DNA of 64,000 nt from Planctomycetota bacterium (GCA_016779205.1 JADHOC010000002.1:62001-126000); one strand, 5' to 3'. Shown: positions 1-9,072, numbered from the stretch's first letter. A program made the numbers and translations. Notes: a model not told the origin generated them from the letters alone.

Positions 1-614
1 TGCAGTCCACCGCCCCCGAGGCCGTGGACCTCGCCAGCGAGGACGAGGGCACCCGCGACCTCTACGGTCTCAACGACGAGAAGACCCGTCGCTTCGGCTC
101 CAAGTGCCTGCTGGCACGGCGCCTGGTGGAGCGTGGCGTGCGCTTCGTGCAGGTGTACTCCGGCGGCGGGCACAACGACGACAACTGGGACGCCCACGGG
201 GACCTGATCTTCAACCACACCCGTCACGCGGGCCGCACCGACAAGCCCATCGCGGGGCTGCTCATCGACCTCGAACGCCGCGGGCTCCTGGAGGAGACCC
301 TGGTGGTGTGGGGCGGCGAGTTCGGGCGGCAGCCGACGGCGGAGTACGCCCAGGGCACGGGCCGCGACCACAACTCCTGGGGCTTCACCATGTGGATGGC
401 CGGCGGCGGCATCAAGGGCGGCACCAGCGTCGGGCAGACGGACGAGCTTGGCTCGAAGGCCGTGGAGGACCGCTTCCACGTGCGCCGCCTGCACGCGACC
501 ATCCTTCACCTGCTGGGGCTCGACCCGAACGGGCTGACGTACTTCTTCAACGGCCTCGACCAGAAGCTGGTGGGGACCGAGGGCGCCGAGCCGATCCACG
601 AGGTCATCGCGTGA
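1..614 (+). CDS. DUF1501 domain protein, 3' part (start lies outside the window)
   Basis: The reading frame is open from base 3, so the gene begins upstream of the window; only about the last 203 codons are present. The visible part has the C-terminal signatures of DUF1501 proteins, which are sulfatase-fold proteins typical of Planctomycetota: the stretch FVQVYSGGGHNDDNWDAHG, then VVWGGEFGR, then GRDHN and a closing LHLLGLDP segment. DUF1501 proteins are usually exported by Tat and are paired with DUF1553 haem proteins. Their biochemical role is unknown; a hydrolase-like function is inferred from the fold. The stop codon TGA overlaps the GTG start of the next gene (GTGA), so the two are translationally coupled. 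Confidence 0.9.
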   Translation, partial: QSTAPEAVDLASEDEGTRDLYGLNDEKTRRFGSKCLLARRLVERGVRFVQVYSGGGHNDDNWDAHGDLIFNHTRHAGRTDKPIAGLLIDLERRGLLEETLVVWGGEFGRQPTAEYAQGTGRDHNSWGFTMWMAGGGIKGGTSVGQTDELGSKAVEDRFHVRRLHATILHLLGLDPNGLTYFFNGLDQKLVGTEGAEPIHEVIA

Positions 615-2956
615 TCGGACTCATCCTCGCGGCCGAGGAGGCCGCGTTCACGGCGGAGCAGTGGGGCGAGTTCTACGCCCGACTCCACCCGGTGCTGCTG
701 CACTTCCCCATCGGGCTGTGCCTCGCCGCGCTCTTCATGGAGTGCGTCGCGCTCGTGTCGCCCCCTGCCCGCAGCACCCGGCGCTGGATGTACGGGCTGC
801 TGGCCGCCTCGGCGGTCTTCGCGGCCTCAAGCGGCTGGATGCTGGGGGAGGGTGCGGACTACTCCGGCGAGCTGGTGGACGAGCACCGGCGCTTTGGCGT
901 GGCGGCCGCCGTCCTGTCGCTGCTGGTGGCGACCCTCGACCTCATGGGGCGCGGCCGACGGGCCGCCGCTGCCCGCGGGACGCTCGCGCTCCTGTGCGCC
1001 GGCGTGATCGGGACCGCGGGGCACCACGGGGGGATGATCACCCACGGGCGGACCTTCCTCTCCGCCGCGGCGCCCGCCTGGCTGGCGCCGTACCTGACGG
1101 AGGAGAGCGAGGGGACGTCCGCTCGATCCGCTTCCGCCGGGGCCGCGGAGCTCTCCGCCGGTCAAGGGACCCAGGGCGCCGCGCAGGGGGCGGCGCCCGT
1201 GGCAGAGGACGAGTCGGCAGCCGGAGGGCTGGACGACGACGCGGGCCTCGAGCACCTGGTGTCCACGTTCCGCGCGCGCTGCTTCGAGTGTCACAACGAG
1301 GACAAGTCCAAGGGCGGCCTGCGGCTGGATGAGCTCGCGGGCTGGGAGGACGGCGTGGACCTGGAGTCACCGGAGGACAGCGAGCTGCTCTACCGGGTGC
1401 TCCTGCCCCGCGATGATGTGGACGCCATGCCGCCCAAGGGCGCGGCTCTGGACGAGGCGTCGATCAAGGCCCTCCGTGGCTGGATCGACGCCGGGGCGCC
1501 CACCGACGAGCTCGGGGCGCTGCTGGGAGCGGCGGCCGTGGTGGAGGAGAAGCAGGCCGCCACGATGGAGGAGCTGCGACGGGCCACGGGGGCGCGCATC
1601 GAGCCCATCGCCGAGGACCTGCTCCTCCCCATGGAGGCGCAGCGGCTCGAGGTGAGCTGGCGCCACGTGGACCGGGCCCCGAGCCCCGCCCAGGTGGGCG
1701 CCCTGGCCCCCCTCGCCGATCGGGTGGTGGACCTGGACCTCGCCCGGGCCGGGGTCGGCGACGCGACCCTCGCCGAGCTGCCCCCGATGCCGGCGCTGAG
1801 CCGGATTCACCTGGAGAACACCGCGGTCACCGACGCCGGGGTCGCAAGGGTGACCGAGCGCGCGCCCTCGCTGTCCTACGTCAACCTCCACTCCACGGCG
1901 GTGACGGTGGAGGCGCTCGGGTCCCTCTCGAGTCTCCAGGGCCTCCGCCGCCTGGTGCTCTTCGGGACGTCCATCGACGCGGCCCAGGCCGGCGCGTTCT
2001 CATCACGGTCGCCGGGGGTCAATGTGACCCTCGACACCTCCCCGCCGGCGGTCTTCGCGGGCGGTCAGCCCCGCCGGATCCTGGCGGCGGACGCGAGCAA
2101 GGGGCGGGTAGCCCTCCTGAGGGAGATCGCCATCGGTCGGCCCGAGGTCCTGTGGGAGCGACCGGTCCAGGCGTTGCACGACCTGCAGTGGCTGGCGGAG
2201 ACCGGTGGAGGACACGGTCGGGTGCTGGTGCAGGAGTCCTGGACGAGGATCGTCGAGGTGGACACCCGCACCAACGAGACCCTCTGGAGCTACGACGCTC
2301 GACCGAAGGACGGCGAGCGGGTCGAGATCCACTCCTTCCAGCGCCTCGGGGACGGGACGACGATGGTGGCGGAGTCTGGCCGGGGGCGCGTGGCCTTCGT
2401 GGACCCCGATGGGGAGGTGGTGGAGGCCTTTGACCTGACCCTCGATCAGCCGGATCCGCACCACGACACCCGGCTCGTGCGAGTCACCCCGGCCGGGACG
2501 TTCCTGGTGGCCCACGAGAAGGACGGCGTCGTGCGCGAGTACGACCGCGAGGGGTCGGTCCTGTGGACCTTCGACGTGCCGCTCTTCGACCAGGAGCCGG
2601 CGCCCGGTCACGGCCCCGAGGCCCACGGGGACCAGTGCTTCCAGGCGCTCCGATGCGAGGACGGGGACACGCTGATCACGACGGGGAACGGGAGCAGCCT
2701 GTTGCGGGTCTCGCCGGAGGGAGCGGTCCGGTGGCGGAGGTCATCGGCGGACCTCGACGGCATCCAGCTCGCCTGGGTGACCACCGTTCAGGAGCTCGAC
2801 AACGGGAATCTCATCCTGGGGAACTGCCATGCCGGCGACCAGCAGCCGCAGGCCCTGGAATTGCGTCCGGATGGGGCCGTGGAGTGGGTTTTCAAGGACT
2901 TCGAGCGCTTCGGGAATGGGCTTTCAAACCTTCTCGTAATCGAGCCCACGGAGTAA
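611..2956 (+). CDS. Fusion protein: DUF2231-like membrane part, cytochrome c-type haem site, LRR-like repeats, beta-propeller
   Basis: A 781-residue protein, started at the GTG that overlaps the upstream stop. Residues about 15-160 contain four hydrophobic segments opening with HPVLLHFPIGL, as in DUF2231 membrane proteins common in planctomycetes. A linker leads to a haem-binding CFECH motif at residues 224-228 with the downstream signature of planctomycete-type cytochrome c (KGGLRLD, MPPKG). Residues about 350-470 carry LRR-like repeats (VTDAGVARV type), and the C-terminal 300 residues look like a beta-propeller of the PQQ or arylsulfotransferase kind (DNGNLILGNCHAG). Domain assignment is from motif recognition only. 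It may be a membrane-anchored redox or binding partner of the DUF1501 protein. No specific substrate can be inferred. Confidence 0.8.
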   Translation: MIGLILAAEEAAFTAEQWGEFYARLHPVLLHFPIGLCLAALFMECVALVSPPARSTRRWMYGLLAASAVFAASSGWMLGEGADYSGELVDEHRRFGVAAAVLSLLVATLDLMGRGRRAAAARGTLALLCAGVIGTAGHHGGMITHGRTFLSAAAPAWLAPYLTEESEGTSARSASAGAAELSAGQGTQGAAQGAAPVAEDESAAGGLDDDAGLEHLVSTFRARCFECHNEDKSKGGLRLDELAGWEDGVDLESPEDSELLYRVLLPRDDVDAMPPKGAALDEASIKALRGWIDAGAPTDELGALLGAAAVVEEKQAATMEELRRATGARIEPIAEDLLLPMEAQRLEVSWRHVDRAPSPAQVGALAPLADRVVDLDLARAGVGDATLAELPPMPALSRIHLENTAVTDAGVARVTERAPSLSYVNLHSTAVTVEALGSLSSLQGLRRLVLFGTSIDAAQAGAFSSRSPGVNVTLDTSPPAVFAGGQPRRILAADASKGRVALLREIAIGRPEVLWERPVQALHDLQWLAETGGGHGRVLVQESWTRIVEVDTRTNETLWSYDARPKDGERVEIHSFQRLGDGTTMVAESGRGRVAFVDPDGEVVEAFDLTLDQPDPHHDTRLVRVTPAGTFLVAHEKDGVVREYDREGSVLWTFDVPLFDQEPAPGHGPEAHGDQCFQALRCEDGDTLITTGNGSSLLRVSPEGAVRWRRSSADLDGIQLAWVTTVQELDNGNLILGNCHAGDQQPQALELRPDGAVEWVFKDFERFGNGLSNLLVIEPTE

Positions 2957-3040
2957 CTTCTGACGCTCAATCAGGCCGGGAGAACCGCGCGAACCTCGCG
3001 CCCAGGCCTGTGTGCATCTGCTTTCCCTGAACATCCCCCC

Positions 3041-3325
3041 ATGAAGAAGATCATCGCTGCCGCCGCGCTCACGCTCGGCGCCACGGGCTGCCTCGGCCCG
3101 AACAACGCCGCCAACAGCCTCCTCAACTGGAACGCCGAGGTCTCGGAAACCGACGTTGTGAACGAAGCCATCTTCCTTGGGATGTACCTCATCCCCGTCT
3201 ACCCGATCGCGTACGCCGCCGACATCGTGGTGTTCAACACGATCGAGTACTGGAGCGGTGGCAACCCCATCGACGCTCCGGGTGCGTTCCCCGGCTTCAC
3301 GAAGAAGGGCGGCGACACGGAGTGA
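3041..3325 (+). CDS. DUF3332 family lipoprotein
   Basis: A 94-residue protein with a lipoprotein signal peptide: a KK n-region, a short hydrophobic core and the lipobox LGATGC with Cys18 as the lipidation site. The mature part has the DUF3332 pattern: LLNWN near the N-terminus, IPVYPIAYAADIVVFNTIEYW in the middle and a GGNPI turn. DUF3332 proteins are small envelope proteins of unknown function found in several Gram-negative groups. The ATG is chosen because it directly precedes the signal peptide. A strong hairpin follows the stop. The gene stands alone, 84 bases after the preceding gene. Confidence 0.85.
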   Translation: MKKIIAAAALTLGATGCLGPNNAANSLLNWNAEVSETDVVNEAIFLGMYLIPVYPIAYAADIVVFNTIEYWSGGNPIDAPGAFPGFTKKGGDTE

Positions 3326-3345
3326 GTCTCGACTGACTCCAGCAG

Positions 3346-3388
3346 GCGAAGGGCGCGCCCTCCAGATCCGGGCTGGCGCGCCCTTCGC
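3346..3388. terminator. Bidirectional hairpin terminator between convergent genes
   Basis: Arms 3346-3359 and 3375-3388 form a perfect 14-base-pair GC-rich stem around a 15-base loop. It lies between the DUF3332 gene and korB, which converge, so it can serve both. There is a TC-rich run rather than a clean U tract after it on the plus strand. Confidence 0.75.
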
Positions 3389-3406
3389 TCTTCGGGGGGA
3401 TCGACC

Positions 3407-4411
3407 TCAGTCGACCGACCAGATCTCCCCGTCGTAGACCAGGTCCTTGAGGTCGCCGGCGCCCTTCGTCGCGATGGCGTCGTCGACCTGGGCGTTGACG
3501 CCGGTCTCGTAGATCGGGGCCTCGACCGAGCGCATGATCCCGACGGGGACCGGCATCTCCGGGTCGTCGCGCATGCCAGCGATCAGGACCGCCGGAGCAT
3601 GGGAAGGGGTGTCCGGGCGCCAGACGTCGGCCTCGTCGGCGGCGCAGCGCTCGACCGTGAAGCCGTTGAAGCGCAGCCCCTTGTCGCGCTCGGCGCCGTA
3701 GATCATCGGCTCGCCTGCGGCGAGATCGACGGTGCGCTCAGGCCGGACCTTCTTCTCCACGGTGGTGGCGTAGAAGTCCTTGTTGAAGATCACGCAGTTC
3801 TGAAGGATCTCGATGAACGAGGTCCCCTTGTGCGCGGCGGCCGCCTTGAGGATCTTCGACATGTGCTTCTGGTCCTGGTCGATGGTCCGGGCCACGAAGG
3901 TGGCCTGGGCGCCGACGGCGAACTGAGCGGGCTCGAAGGGGCGGTCGATGGAGCCCATGGGGGTGGACTTCTTCTTCGTTCCGACCGGCGAGGTGGGGGA
4001 GTACTGCCCCTTGGTCAGGCCGTAGATCTCGTTGTTGAACATCAGGATGTTCACGTCGAGGTTGCGGCGGAGGATGTGGGCGAGGTGGTTGCCGCCGATG
4101 GAAAGGGAGTCCCCGTCGCCGGTCACGATCCACACGTCGAGGTCAGGGTTCGCGACCTTGACGCCCGTCGCGACGGCCGGAGCGCGGCCGTGGATGGTGT
4201 GGAACCCGTAGGTGTTCATGTAGTAGGGGAAGCGGCTGGAGCAGCCGATCCCCGAGACGAACACGGTCTTGGCGGGGTCCGCGCCGGACTCCGCCATGTG
4301 CTTCTGCAGGGCGTTGAGGATCGCGTAGTCCCCGCAGCCGGGGCACCAGCGCACCTCCTGGTCGGAGGCGAAGTCCTTCTTGGTGAGGGCGGGCTGAGCG
4401 GTGTCAGTCAT
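3407..4411 (-). CDS. korB: 2-oxoacid:ferredoxin oxidoreductase, beta subunit
   Basis: A 334-residue beta subunit of a 2-oxoacid:ferredoxin oxidoreductase, which with KorA decarboxylates a 2-oxoacid (2-oxoglutarate most likely) to the acyl-CoA with reduction of ferredoxin. Visible features are the thiamine-diphosphate half-site and iron-sulphur cysteines: CPGCGDY with Cys23 and Cys26, GIGCSSR with Cys57, GDGDS at 98-102, NNEIYGLTKGQ from about 126, and a fourth cysteine near residue 206. The open frame extends further upstream, but the ATG giving MTDTAQPALT is chosen because it falls 14 bases after the korA stop. Substrate cannot be fixed from sequence; pyruvate or another 2-oxoacid is possible. 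Confidence 0.92.
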   Translation of the reverse strand: MTDTAQPALTKKDFASDQEVRWCPGCGDYAILNALQKHMAESGADPAKTVFVSGIGCSSRFPYYMNTYGFHTIHGRAPAVATGVKVANPDLDVWIVTGDGDSLSIGGNHLAHILRRNLDVNILMFNNEIYGLTKGQYSPTSPVGTKKKSTPMGSIDRPFEPAQFAVGAQATFVARTIDQDQKHMSKILKAAAAHKGTSFIEILQNCVIFNKDFYATTVEKKVRPERTVDLAAGEPMIYGAERDKGLRFNGFTVERCAADEADVWRPDTPSHAPAVLIAGMRDDPEMPVPVGIMRSVEAPIYETGVNAQVDDAIATKGAGDLKDLVYDGEIWSVD

Positions 4412-4425
4412 GGTCGTGTTCCTCC

Positions 4426-6303
4426 TCAGGCTCCCGCGGTCTCGTCGAGGACGCGCTTGATCTCGGCTTCGACCTCGGTGACGAGGAAGGGCTGGCCGGT
4501 GACCTTGTTGAAGGGGATGTAGTCGTGGTCGGGGAGCTCGCCGCGCAGGAGGTATGTCATCTGCGCCACGTTCATCTCGGGGACCAGGACGGACTTGAAG
4601 CGAGAGAAGATCTCGTCGAGGCCGTGGGGTAGAGGCCACACGTGGGTCAGGTGGATCCGCGACACGCTCTGGCCCTTGGCGCGGGCGTTGTCGACGGCCT
4701 GCCGCAGGATGCCGACCGTGGAGCCCCAGCCGAGGACCAGCAGGTCCCCCGACTCGGCCCCGTCCACCTCGGGGGTGGGGATCGAGTCGGCGACGTTGCG
4801 CACCTTCTGGTGGCGCATGTCGGTCATCGCCTGGTGGTTGTCCGGGTCGTAGCTGATGTTGCTGCTGGGCGCCTTCTCGAGGCCCCCGATCCGGAACTCC
4901 ATGCCGGGGGTGCCCGGCTTGACCCAGGGGCGGGCCAGCTTCTCGTCGCGACCGAAGGACTGGAAGTCCTCGGTCTTCTCCTCGGTGAACTGCACCGGGA
5001 AGGGCTCGAGCGAGTCCAGGTCCGGCAGGGACCAGGGCTCTGCGCCGTTGGCGATGAAGTTGTCCGACAGGAGGATGACCGGGGTCATGTACTGGACCGC
5101 GATCCGGCAGGCCTCGATGGACAGCTCGAAGGCGTCGCTGGGCTTGCTGATGGCGACGACCGGCATGGGGGCGTCGCCGTTGCGGCCGAAGATGCTGCTG
5201 AGGAGGTCCGACTGCTCCACCTTGGTCGGCATCCCCGTGGAGGGGCCAGCGCGCTGGACGTCGACGATGACCAGCGGGAGCTCGGTGGAGATCGCGAGGC
5301 CCATGGCCTCGCCCTTGAGGGCCATCCCGGGGCCGGAGGTGCCGGTCATGCCCAGGGTGCCGGCGAACGAGGCGCCGATCGCCGAGCAGATGGCGGCGAT
5401 CTCGTCCTCGGACTGGATCGTCACGACGCCGTGGTTCTTGTAGCCCGCCAGGAACTCAAGGACGCTGGACGCCGGGGTGATCGGATACGAGCAGTACACA
5501 AGCTTGAGGCCCGCGAGGCGCGCGCCGGCCACGAGGCCGATGGCGAGCGCCTGGTTGCCCATGACGTTGCGGTAGGTGCCCGGCTGGAGCGTCGCCTTGG
5601 GGACCTCGTACTGGCCCTGGAAGAGTTCGCGGATGTCACCGGCGTTGAACCCCGCGCGCAGCGCGATCTGGTTGGCGGCGATCAGGTCGTCCTTGCCCTT
5701 GAACTTCTCCTCCAGCCACTCGAGCGTCGGCTCGAGGGGGCGGCTGTAGACCCAGTACATCAGCCCGAGGGTGTAGAAGTTCTTGCAGCGCTGCTTGTCC
5801 TTGTTGGAGAGCGGCGAGTCGGCCAGCGCCTCGGTGACGCGGGAGTTGATCCCCACCTCGATGACCCGGAAGCCGTCGAGCGTGCCGTCCTCCAGGGGGT
5901 TCGTGTCGCACTTGGCCTTCTTCAGATCCGTCGCCTTGAAGGCGTCGGTGTTGACGATGACGATCCCGCCCTTCTTCAGGGCGCCGATGTTGACCATCAG
6001 CGCGGCGGGGTTCATCGCGACCAGCACGTCGGGCTGGTCCCCCGGCGTGTGGATGTCCGACGAGCTGAACTGCAGCTGGAAGCCGGAGACCCCCGGCCGC
6101 GTCCCGACTGGCGCCCGGATCTCTGCGGGGAAGTCGGGGAGGGTCGCGAGGTCGTTTCCGAACAGCGCGCTCGTGCGCGTGAACTGGTTTCCGGTCACCT
6201 GCATCCCGTCGCCGGAGTCCCCGGCGAAACGAATGACGACGCGGTCGAGCTGCTGGAGGGGGAGCTCACCTGCGGAGGTGTCTTGGGCGGTCGGCGGAGT
6301 CAT
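4426..6303 (-). CDS. korA: 2-oxoacid:ferredoxin oxidoreductase, fused gamma-alpha subunit
   Basis: A 625-residue protein joining the gamma domain (residues about 18-200, opening with VVIRFAGDSGDGMQVTGNQF) to the alpha pyrimidine-binding domain (residues about 225-600, with YPITPASSVLEFLA, the GMTGTSGPG loop and PSTGMPTKVEQSDL). This gamma-alpha fusion is usual for the two-subunit KorAB type. It partners KorB, encoded 14 bases downstream in the same operon. The enzyme is cytoplasmic and can feed the TCA cycle or run reductively with ferredoxin. The start MTPPTAQDT is preferred over upstream in-frame starts because the extra sequence resembles translated intergenic DNA. Confidence 0.93.
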   Translation of the reverse strand: MTPPTAQDTSAGELPLQQLDRVVIRFAGDSGDGMQVTGNQFTRTSALFGNDLATLPDFPAEIRAPVGTRPGVSGFQLQFSSSDIHTPGDQPDVLVAMNPAALMVNIGALKKGGIVIVNTDAFKATDLKKAKCDTNPLEDGTLDGFRVIEVGINSRVTEALADSPLSNKDKQRCKNFYTLGLMYWVYSRPLEPTLEWLEEKFKGKDDLIAANQIALRAGFNAGDIRELFQGQYEVPKATLQPGTYRNVMGNQALAIGLVAGARLAGLKLVYCSYPITPASSVLEFLAGYKNHGVVTIQSEDEIAAICSAIGASFAGTLGMTGTSGPGMALKGEAMGLAISTELPLVIVDVQRAGPSTGMPTKVEQSDLLSSIFGRNGDAPMPVVAISKPSDAFELSIEACRIAVQYMTPVILLSDNFIANGAEPWSLPDLDSLEPFPVQFTEEKTEDFQSFGRDEKLARPWVKPGTPGMEFRIGGLEKAPSSNISYDPDNHQAMTDMRHQKVRNVADSIPTPEVDGAESGDLLVLGWGSTVGILRQAVDNARAKGQSVSRIHLTHVWPLPHGLDEIFSRFKSVLVPEMNVAQMTYLLRGELPDHDYIPFNKVTGQPFLVTEVEAEIKRVLDETAGA

Positions 6304-6398
6304 CGTTGGGCTGGGGCGTGGGCGCCGGAAAATCGCAGGAGAGGATAGGCCCGACCCCGACCCAGATGAGCCCCCTTCCGAACAGAAGCGGCGGCAAT

Positions 6399-6422
6399 GC
6401 GTCTGGAACATCATCCAGACGC
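6399..6422. terminator. Perfect 9-bp hairpin in the korA upstream region
   Basis: Arms 6399-6407 and 6414-6422 pair perfectly around a six-base loop. The hairpin lies between the orphan gene at 6516-7031 and korA, both on the minus strand. It could end the orphan transcript or be part of the korAB leader. No U tract follows on the minus strand, so the terminator role is tentative. Nothing else is recognisable in 6304-6515. Confidence 0.4.
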
Positions 6423-6515
6423 CATCTGAGGCGGGCGATGGGCCCCTGGGGGCCCCCTCAGGATCTCTGTTCGACGGGTCCGCCCGGGGAGAGGCGTCGC
6501 GCAGCCACGGGGGGC

Positions 6516-7031
6516 TCAGAACGAGCAGATTCGGGACCGGGTGCGCTTGCGCATCCCGCCCTGCAGGTCCGTCGCGCGGACCTGGGTCTCCAGGGACCGG
6601 TCGATGGCCTCGGCCACCAGCTCCGGATCGCAGCTCTCGGGCATCAGGAACGCGATCTCCGCGTCGTCGATGGCGCCGCAGGGCAGCTGCACGTGGAAGT
6701 CCACGTACAGGGTCTCGATCACCATGGTGAGCGCGAGGGCCGCGTCGGCCCGGCTGCGGATGCGGGCCAGGGAGGCGACCAGGGGGATCGAGGCCTTGAC
6801 CCGCGCGTAGCCCTCGGGGGCCTTGGCCCAGCGGGCGCTCCAGGGGGCGCCGTCGATCAGGATGTACTTCGAGACCTCCATCCAGCGGCACTCCGGGGGA
6901 GCCGAGGGATTCTCATCGGGAGAATCAGCCTCACCGTCGGGCTCGGAGACGAGCCTGAACTGAGGCCGCTCGGTGCCGGTGGAGGGGCCCGAGGGGGCGC
7001 TGTGATCGTCGATGGGGTCGGACTCGGTCAT
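6516..7031 (-). CDS. Hypothetical protein, 171 residues
   Basis: Not recognised. The first 50 or so residues are acidic and rich in Ser, Pro and Asp (low complexity, probably disordered). A compact domain follows from about MEVSKYILIDG, with the patterns KAPEGYARVKASIPLV, LALTMVIETLYVDFHV and FLMPESCDPELVAEAIDR, and a basic C-terminus (RKRTRSRICSF). There is no signal peptide or membrane segment, so it is probably cytoplasmic. The start at 7031 (MTESDP) is preferred to an upstream one at 7079. It is transcribed divergently from the VWA protein gene and in the same direction as korAB, but 212 bases separate it from korA, so operon membership is uncertain. Confidence 0.6.
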   Translation of the reverse strand: MTESDPIDDHSAPSGPSTGTERPQFRLVSEPDGEADSPDENPSAPPECRWMEVSKYILIDGAPWSARWAKAPEGYARVKASIPLVASLARIRSRADAALALTMVIETLYVDFHVQLPCGAIDDAEIAFLMPESCDPELVAEAIDRSLETQVRATDLQGGMRKRTRSRICSF

Positions 7032-7161
7032 GGGAGCGGTACCTTCAGCCTCACTGGTCGTCCAGATCGGCCCCGGCACTGAACCGGAATCGGGTCCTGA
7101 ATGGCCCGAGAGGGCCCTCTCGCAGGCTCCTGTAAGATCCGGTCTGCGACCCCGACCCTCG

Positions 7162-8985
7162 ATGCTCCTCCTTCAACACGCGACCTCGGCCCTTCCGCGA
7201 CGAGTGCTGGCCCTTGTCCTGGCGCTCATGACCCTCTCCGGGGTCCTGGCGGCCGCTCCCCAGAACCGGGAGCTCGAGATCTCCTCGACGATCCGGCGTG
7301 AGGGGGACAAGACCCCCGTGGCGCTCTTCGAGGAGCTCGGCGCCCTCAAGTCCTCCCAGGCCTTCGGGGTGCTCGAGCGGTCACTCGGGCAGGTGAAGTC
7401 CGCCACGAAGTACCGCGCGATCTTCAGGGCGATGCGCCATTTCCTCCCGGACGAGGAGCTCGGCGAGAAGGCCATCCGGCTCACCCTCCGGTACGCCAAG
7501 GGTCGCGACGAGGTCGAGGCCCCGCAGGCGGCCACGGCCCTCGCGAGCTTCGGCCCGGCGGCCACGGAGGCGCTCCTCGAGCTGGCGGAGGAGGGCAAGC
7601 TCCCGGGCGCGCGCGCGAGCGCCCTGCGGGGGCTCCAGGCGGAGATCCTCGAGCGCGGGACGCTGGACCTGCTCGACCTGGTGCTCGAGTCCTGGATCAC
7701 CCCTCGGTCGGGGACCCAGGCCCAGGCCTGCGCGATCATCAGCTCCTTCCGGGAGCTCGACGCCCTCAAGCAGATGGCGAAGTACGTGGGGGCGAAGAAG
7801 GGCAGCTACCAGATGCGCCAGACGATCCTCCTGGCCATGGGCTCCCACCCGTTCGGCACGAGCCCGGTGCTGGACGAGGGCGTTGAGCAGGTGCTCTATC
7901 GGGGGGTCCAGAGCAAGGACCCCCGGCTGCGCTACTACGCCCTCGACGCGATGGCGACCCGCGGCGGGACCGAGAGCCTCCCGGCCGTCACGCGGCTCAC
8001 CAAGGACAGGGACCCTGCCGTGCGGCGCCTGGCCCTGCTGGTCGTGCTGCGCGGCACCTCCAACGCCAAGGGGGCAATGGGCCTCTCGCGGGCCTCGGAC
8101 CCGGTCTCGCGCCAGGCGGCGGCCATCTTCCTGGCGGAGAGCTCCGCCCCCGGGGCCCTCGAGGCCCTGCACGCTCTGCTGGAGGACGAGGACTCCTCCG
8201 TTCGTGCCGAGGCGATCCGCCAGGTCGGGCGGCGCCGCGAGGTGGCCTCGATCCTGCCGTTGATCGAGTGCCTCTCCCGCGAGAACGGTCGGCTCCGCGG
8301 TGACGCCCACTTCGTACTCACGATGATGACCGGCATGGACCTGGGCTTCCGGGTGGGCTCCTGGCGGAGCTTCTGGCGGGACAAGGGCGACGGGTTCCAG
8401 ATGCCGACCCTGGAGGAGGCGCGCAAGATCGCCGCGGAGCTCGCGGCGAACCAGAGCGAGGAGGGGATGTCCGCCGTCTCCTTCTACGGCTTGACGGTGA
8501 TCTCCAACAGCTTCGCGCTGGTGGTGGACACGTCGGGGTCGATGACCGCCAAGGTCAAGGACGGCAAGACCCGGCTCGACATCGCGAAGGAGCAGATCAA
8601 CGGCGTCATCAAGCGCATCCGAGATGGGGCGCTCTTCAACATCATCCCGTTCTCCGACAACGCCTTCCCGATGGAGGAGGTCCTGATCGAGATGGACGAT
8701 TCGCTTCGCGAGGACTCGATGCTGTTTGTCGAGGGCCTGCGAGCAGGTGGGGGCACCAACGCCTACGAGGGCCTCGCGGCGGCCTTCGAGGACGAGTTCG
8801 TGGACACCATCTACCTGCTCACCGACGGCGTTCCGAACGGGGATCCGGTCGCGATCCGTGAGGAAGTCGCGCGCTGGAACTCGGTCCGCGGCATCCGGAT
8901 CCACTGCATCTCCATCGGGGCCGCGAGCTCCTTCCTGAAGGGGATCGCAGAGGACTCAGGTGGAGAATACACGGAAGTAAAATAA
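7162..8985 (+). CDS. Secreted HEAT-repeat and von Willebrand A domain protein
   Basis: A 607-residue protein with a signal-like N-terminus (LALVLALMTLSGVLAAAP). Residues about 30-400 consist of alpha-helical HEAT-like repeats with patterns such as DPRLRYYALDAMATRGG and DPAVRRLALLVVLRG. A VWA domain follows from about residue 450, with an intact MIDAS motif DTSGSM at 456-461, the conserved TNAYEGL threonine region and LLTDGVPNGD. VWA domains bind protein ligands through a metal, and HEAT arrays are scaffolds, so an extracytoplasmic adhesion or assembly role is inferred. The ATG at 7162 is chosen over an upstream in-frame start because it begins the signal peptide. The stop falls inside an AT-rich palindrome. 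Confidence 0.85.
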   Translation: MLLLQHATSALPRRVLALVLALMTLSGVLAAAPQNRELEISSTIRREGDKTPVALFEELGALKSSQAFGVLERSLGQVKSATKYRAIFRAMRHFLPDEELGEKAIRLTLRYAKGRDEVEAPQAATALASFGPAATEALLELAEEGKLPGARASALRGLQAEILERGTLDLLDLVLESWITPRSGTQAQACAIISSFRELDALKQMAKYVGAKKGSYQMRQTILLAMGSHPFGTSPVLDEGVEQVLYRGVQSKDPRLRYYALDAMATRGGTESLPAVTRLTKDRDPAVRRLALLVVLRGTSNAKGAMGLSRASDPVSRQAAAIFLAESSAPGALEALHALLEDEDSSVRAEAIRQVGRRREVASILPLIECLSRENGRLRGDAHFVLTMMTGMDLGFRVGSWRSFWRDKGDGFQMPTLEEARKIAAELAANQSEEGMSAVSFYGLTVISNSFALVVDTSGSMTAKVKDGKTRLDIAKEQINGVIKRIRDGALFNIIPFSDNAFPMEEVLIEMDDSLREDSMLFVEGLRAGGGTNAYEGLAAAFEDEFVDTIYLLTDGVPNGDPVAIREEVARWNSVRGIRIHCISIGAASSFLKGIAEDSGGEYTEVK

Positions 8986-9002
8986 TCTAAAGTAGACTAT
9001 TT
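8980..9002. promoter_or_regulatory. AT-rich palindrome at the end of the VWA gene
   Basis: Arms 8980-8989 and 8993-9002 are inverted repeats with one mismatch around AAG, inside a conspicuously AT-rich patch of about 35 bases. The stop codon of the VWA gene (8983-8985) lies in the left arm and the sulfatase-like gene starts 70 bases later. It could be a terminator stem ending in TTT, or an operator/promoter region for the downstream gene. Confidence 0.4.
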
Positions 9003-9072
9003 GGTCCAGAGGCGCCCGTTCAGGCTCCTCAGGCGGGGTCGGGCCGGGCGCCGACTGGTACGCTCCCATTCC

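Noticed and set aside
4642-6348. 568-codon plus-strand frame opposite korA
   Set aside because: Shadow of korA; no recognisable motif and skewed composition.
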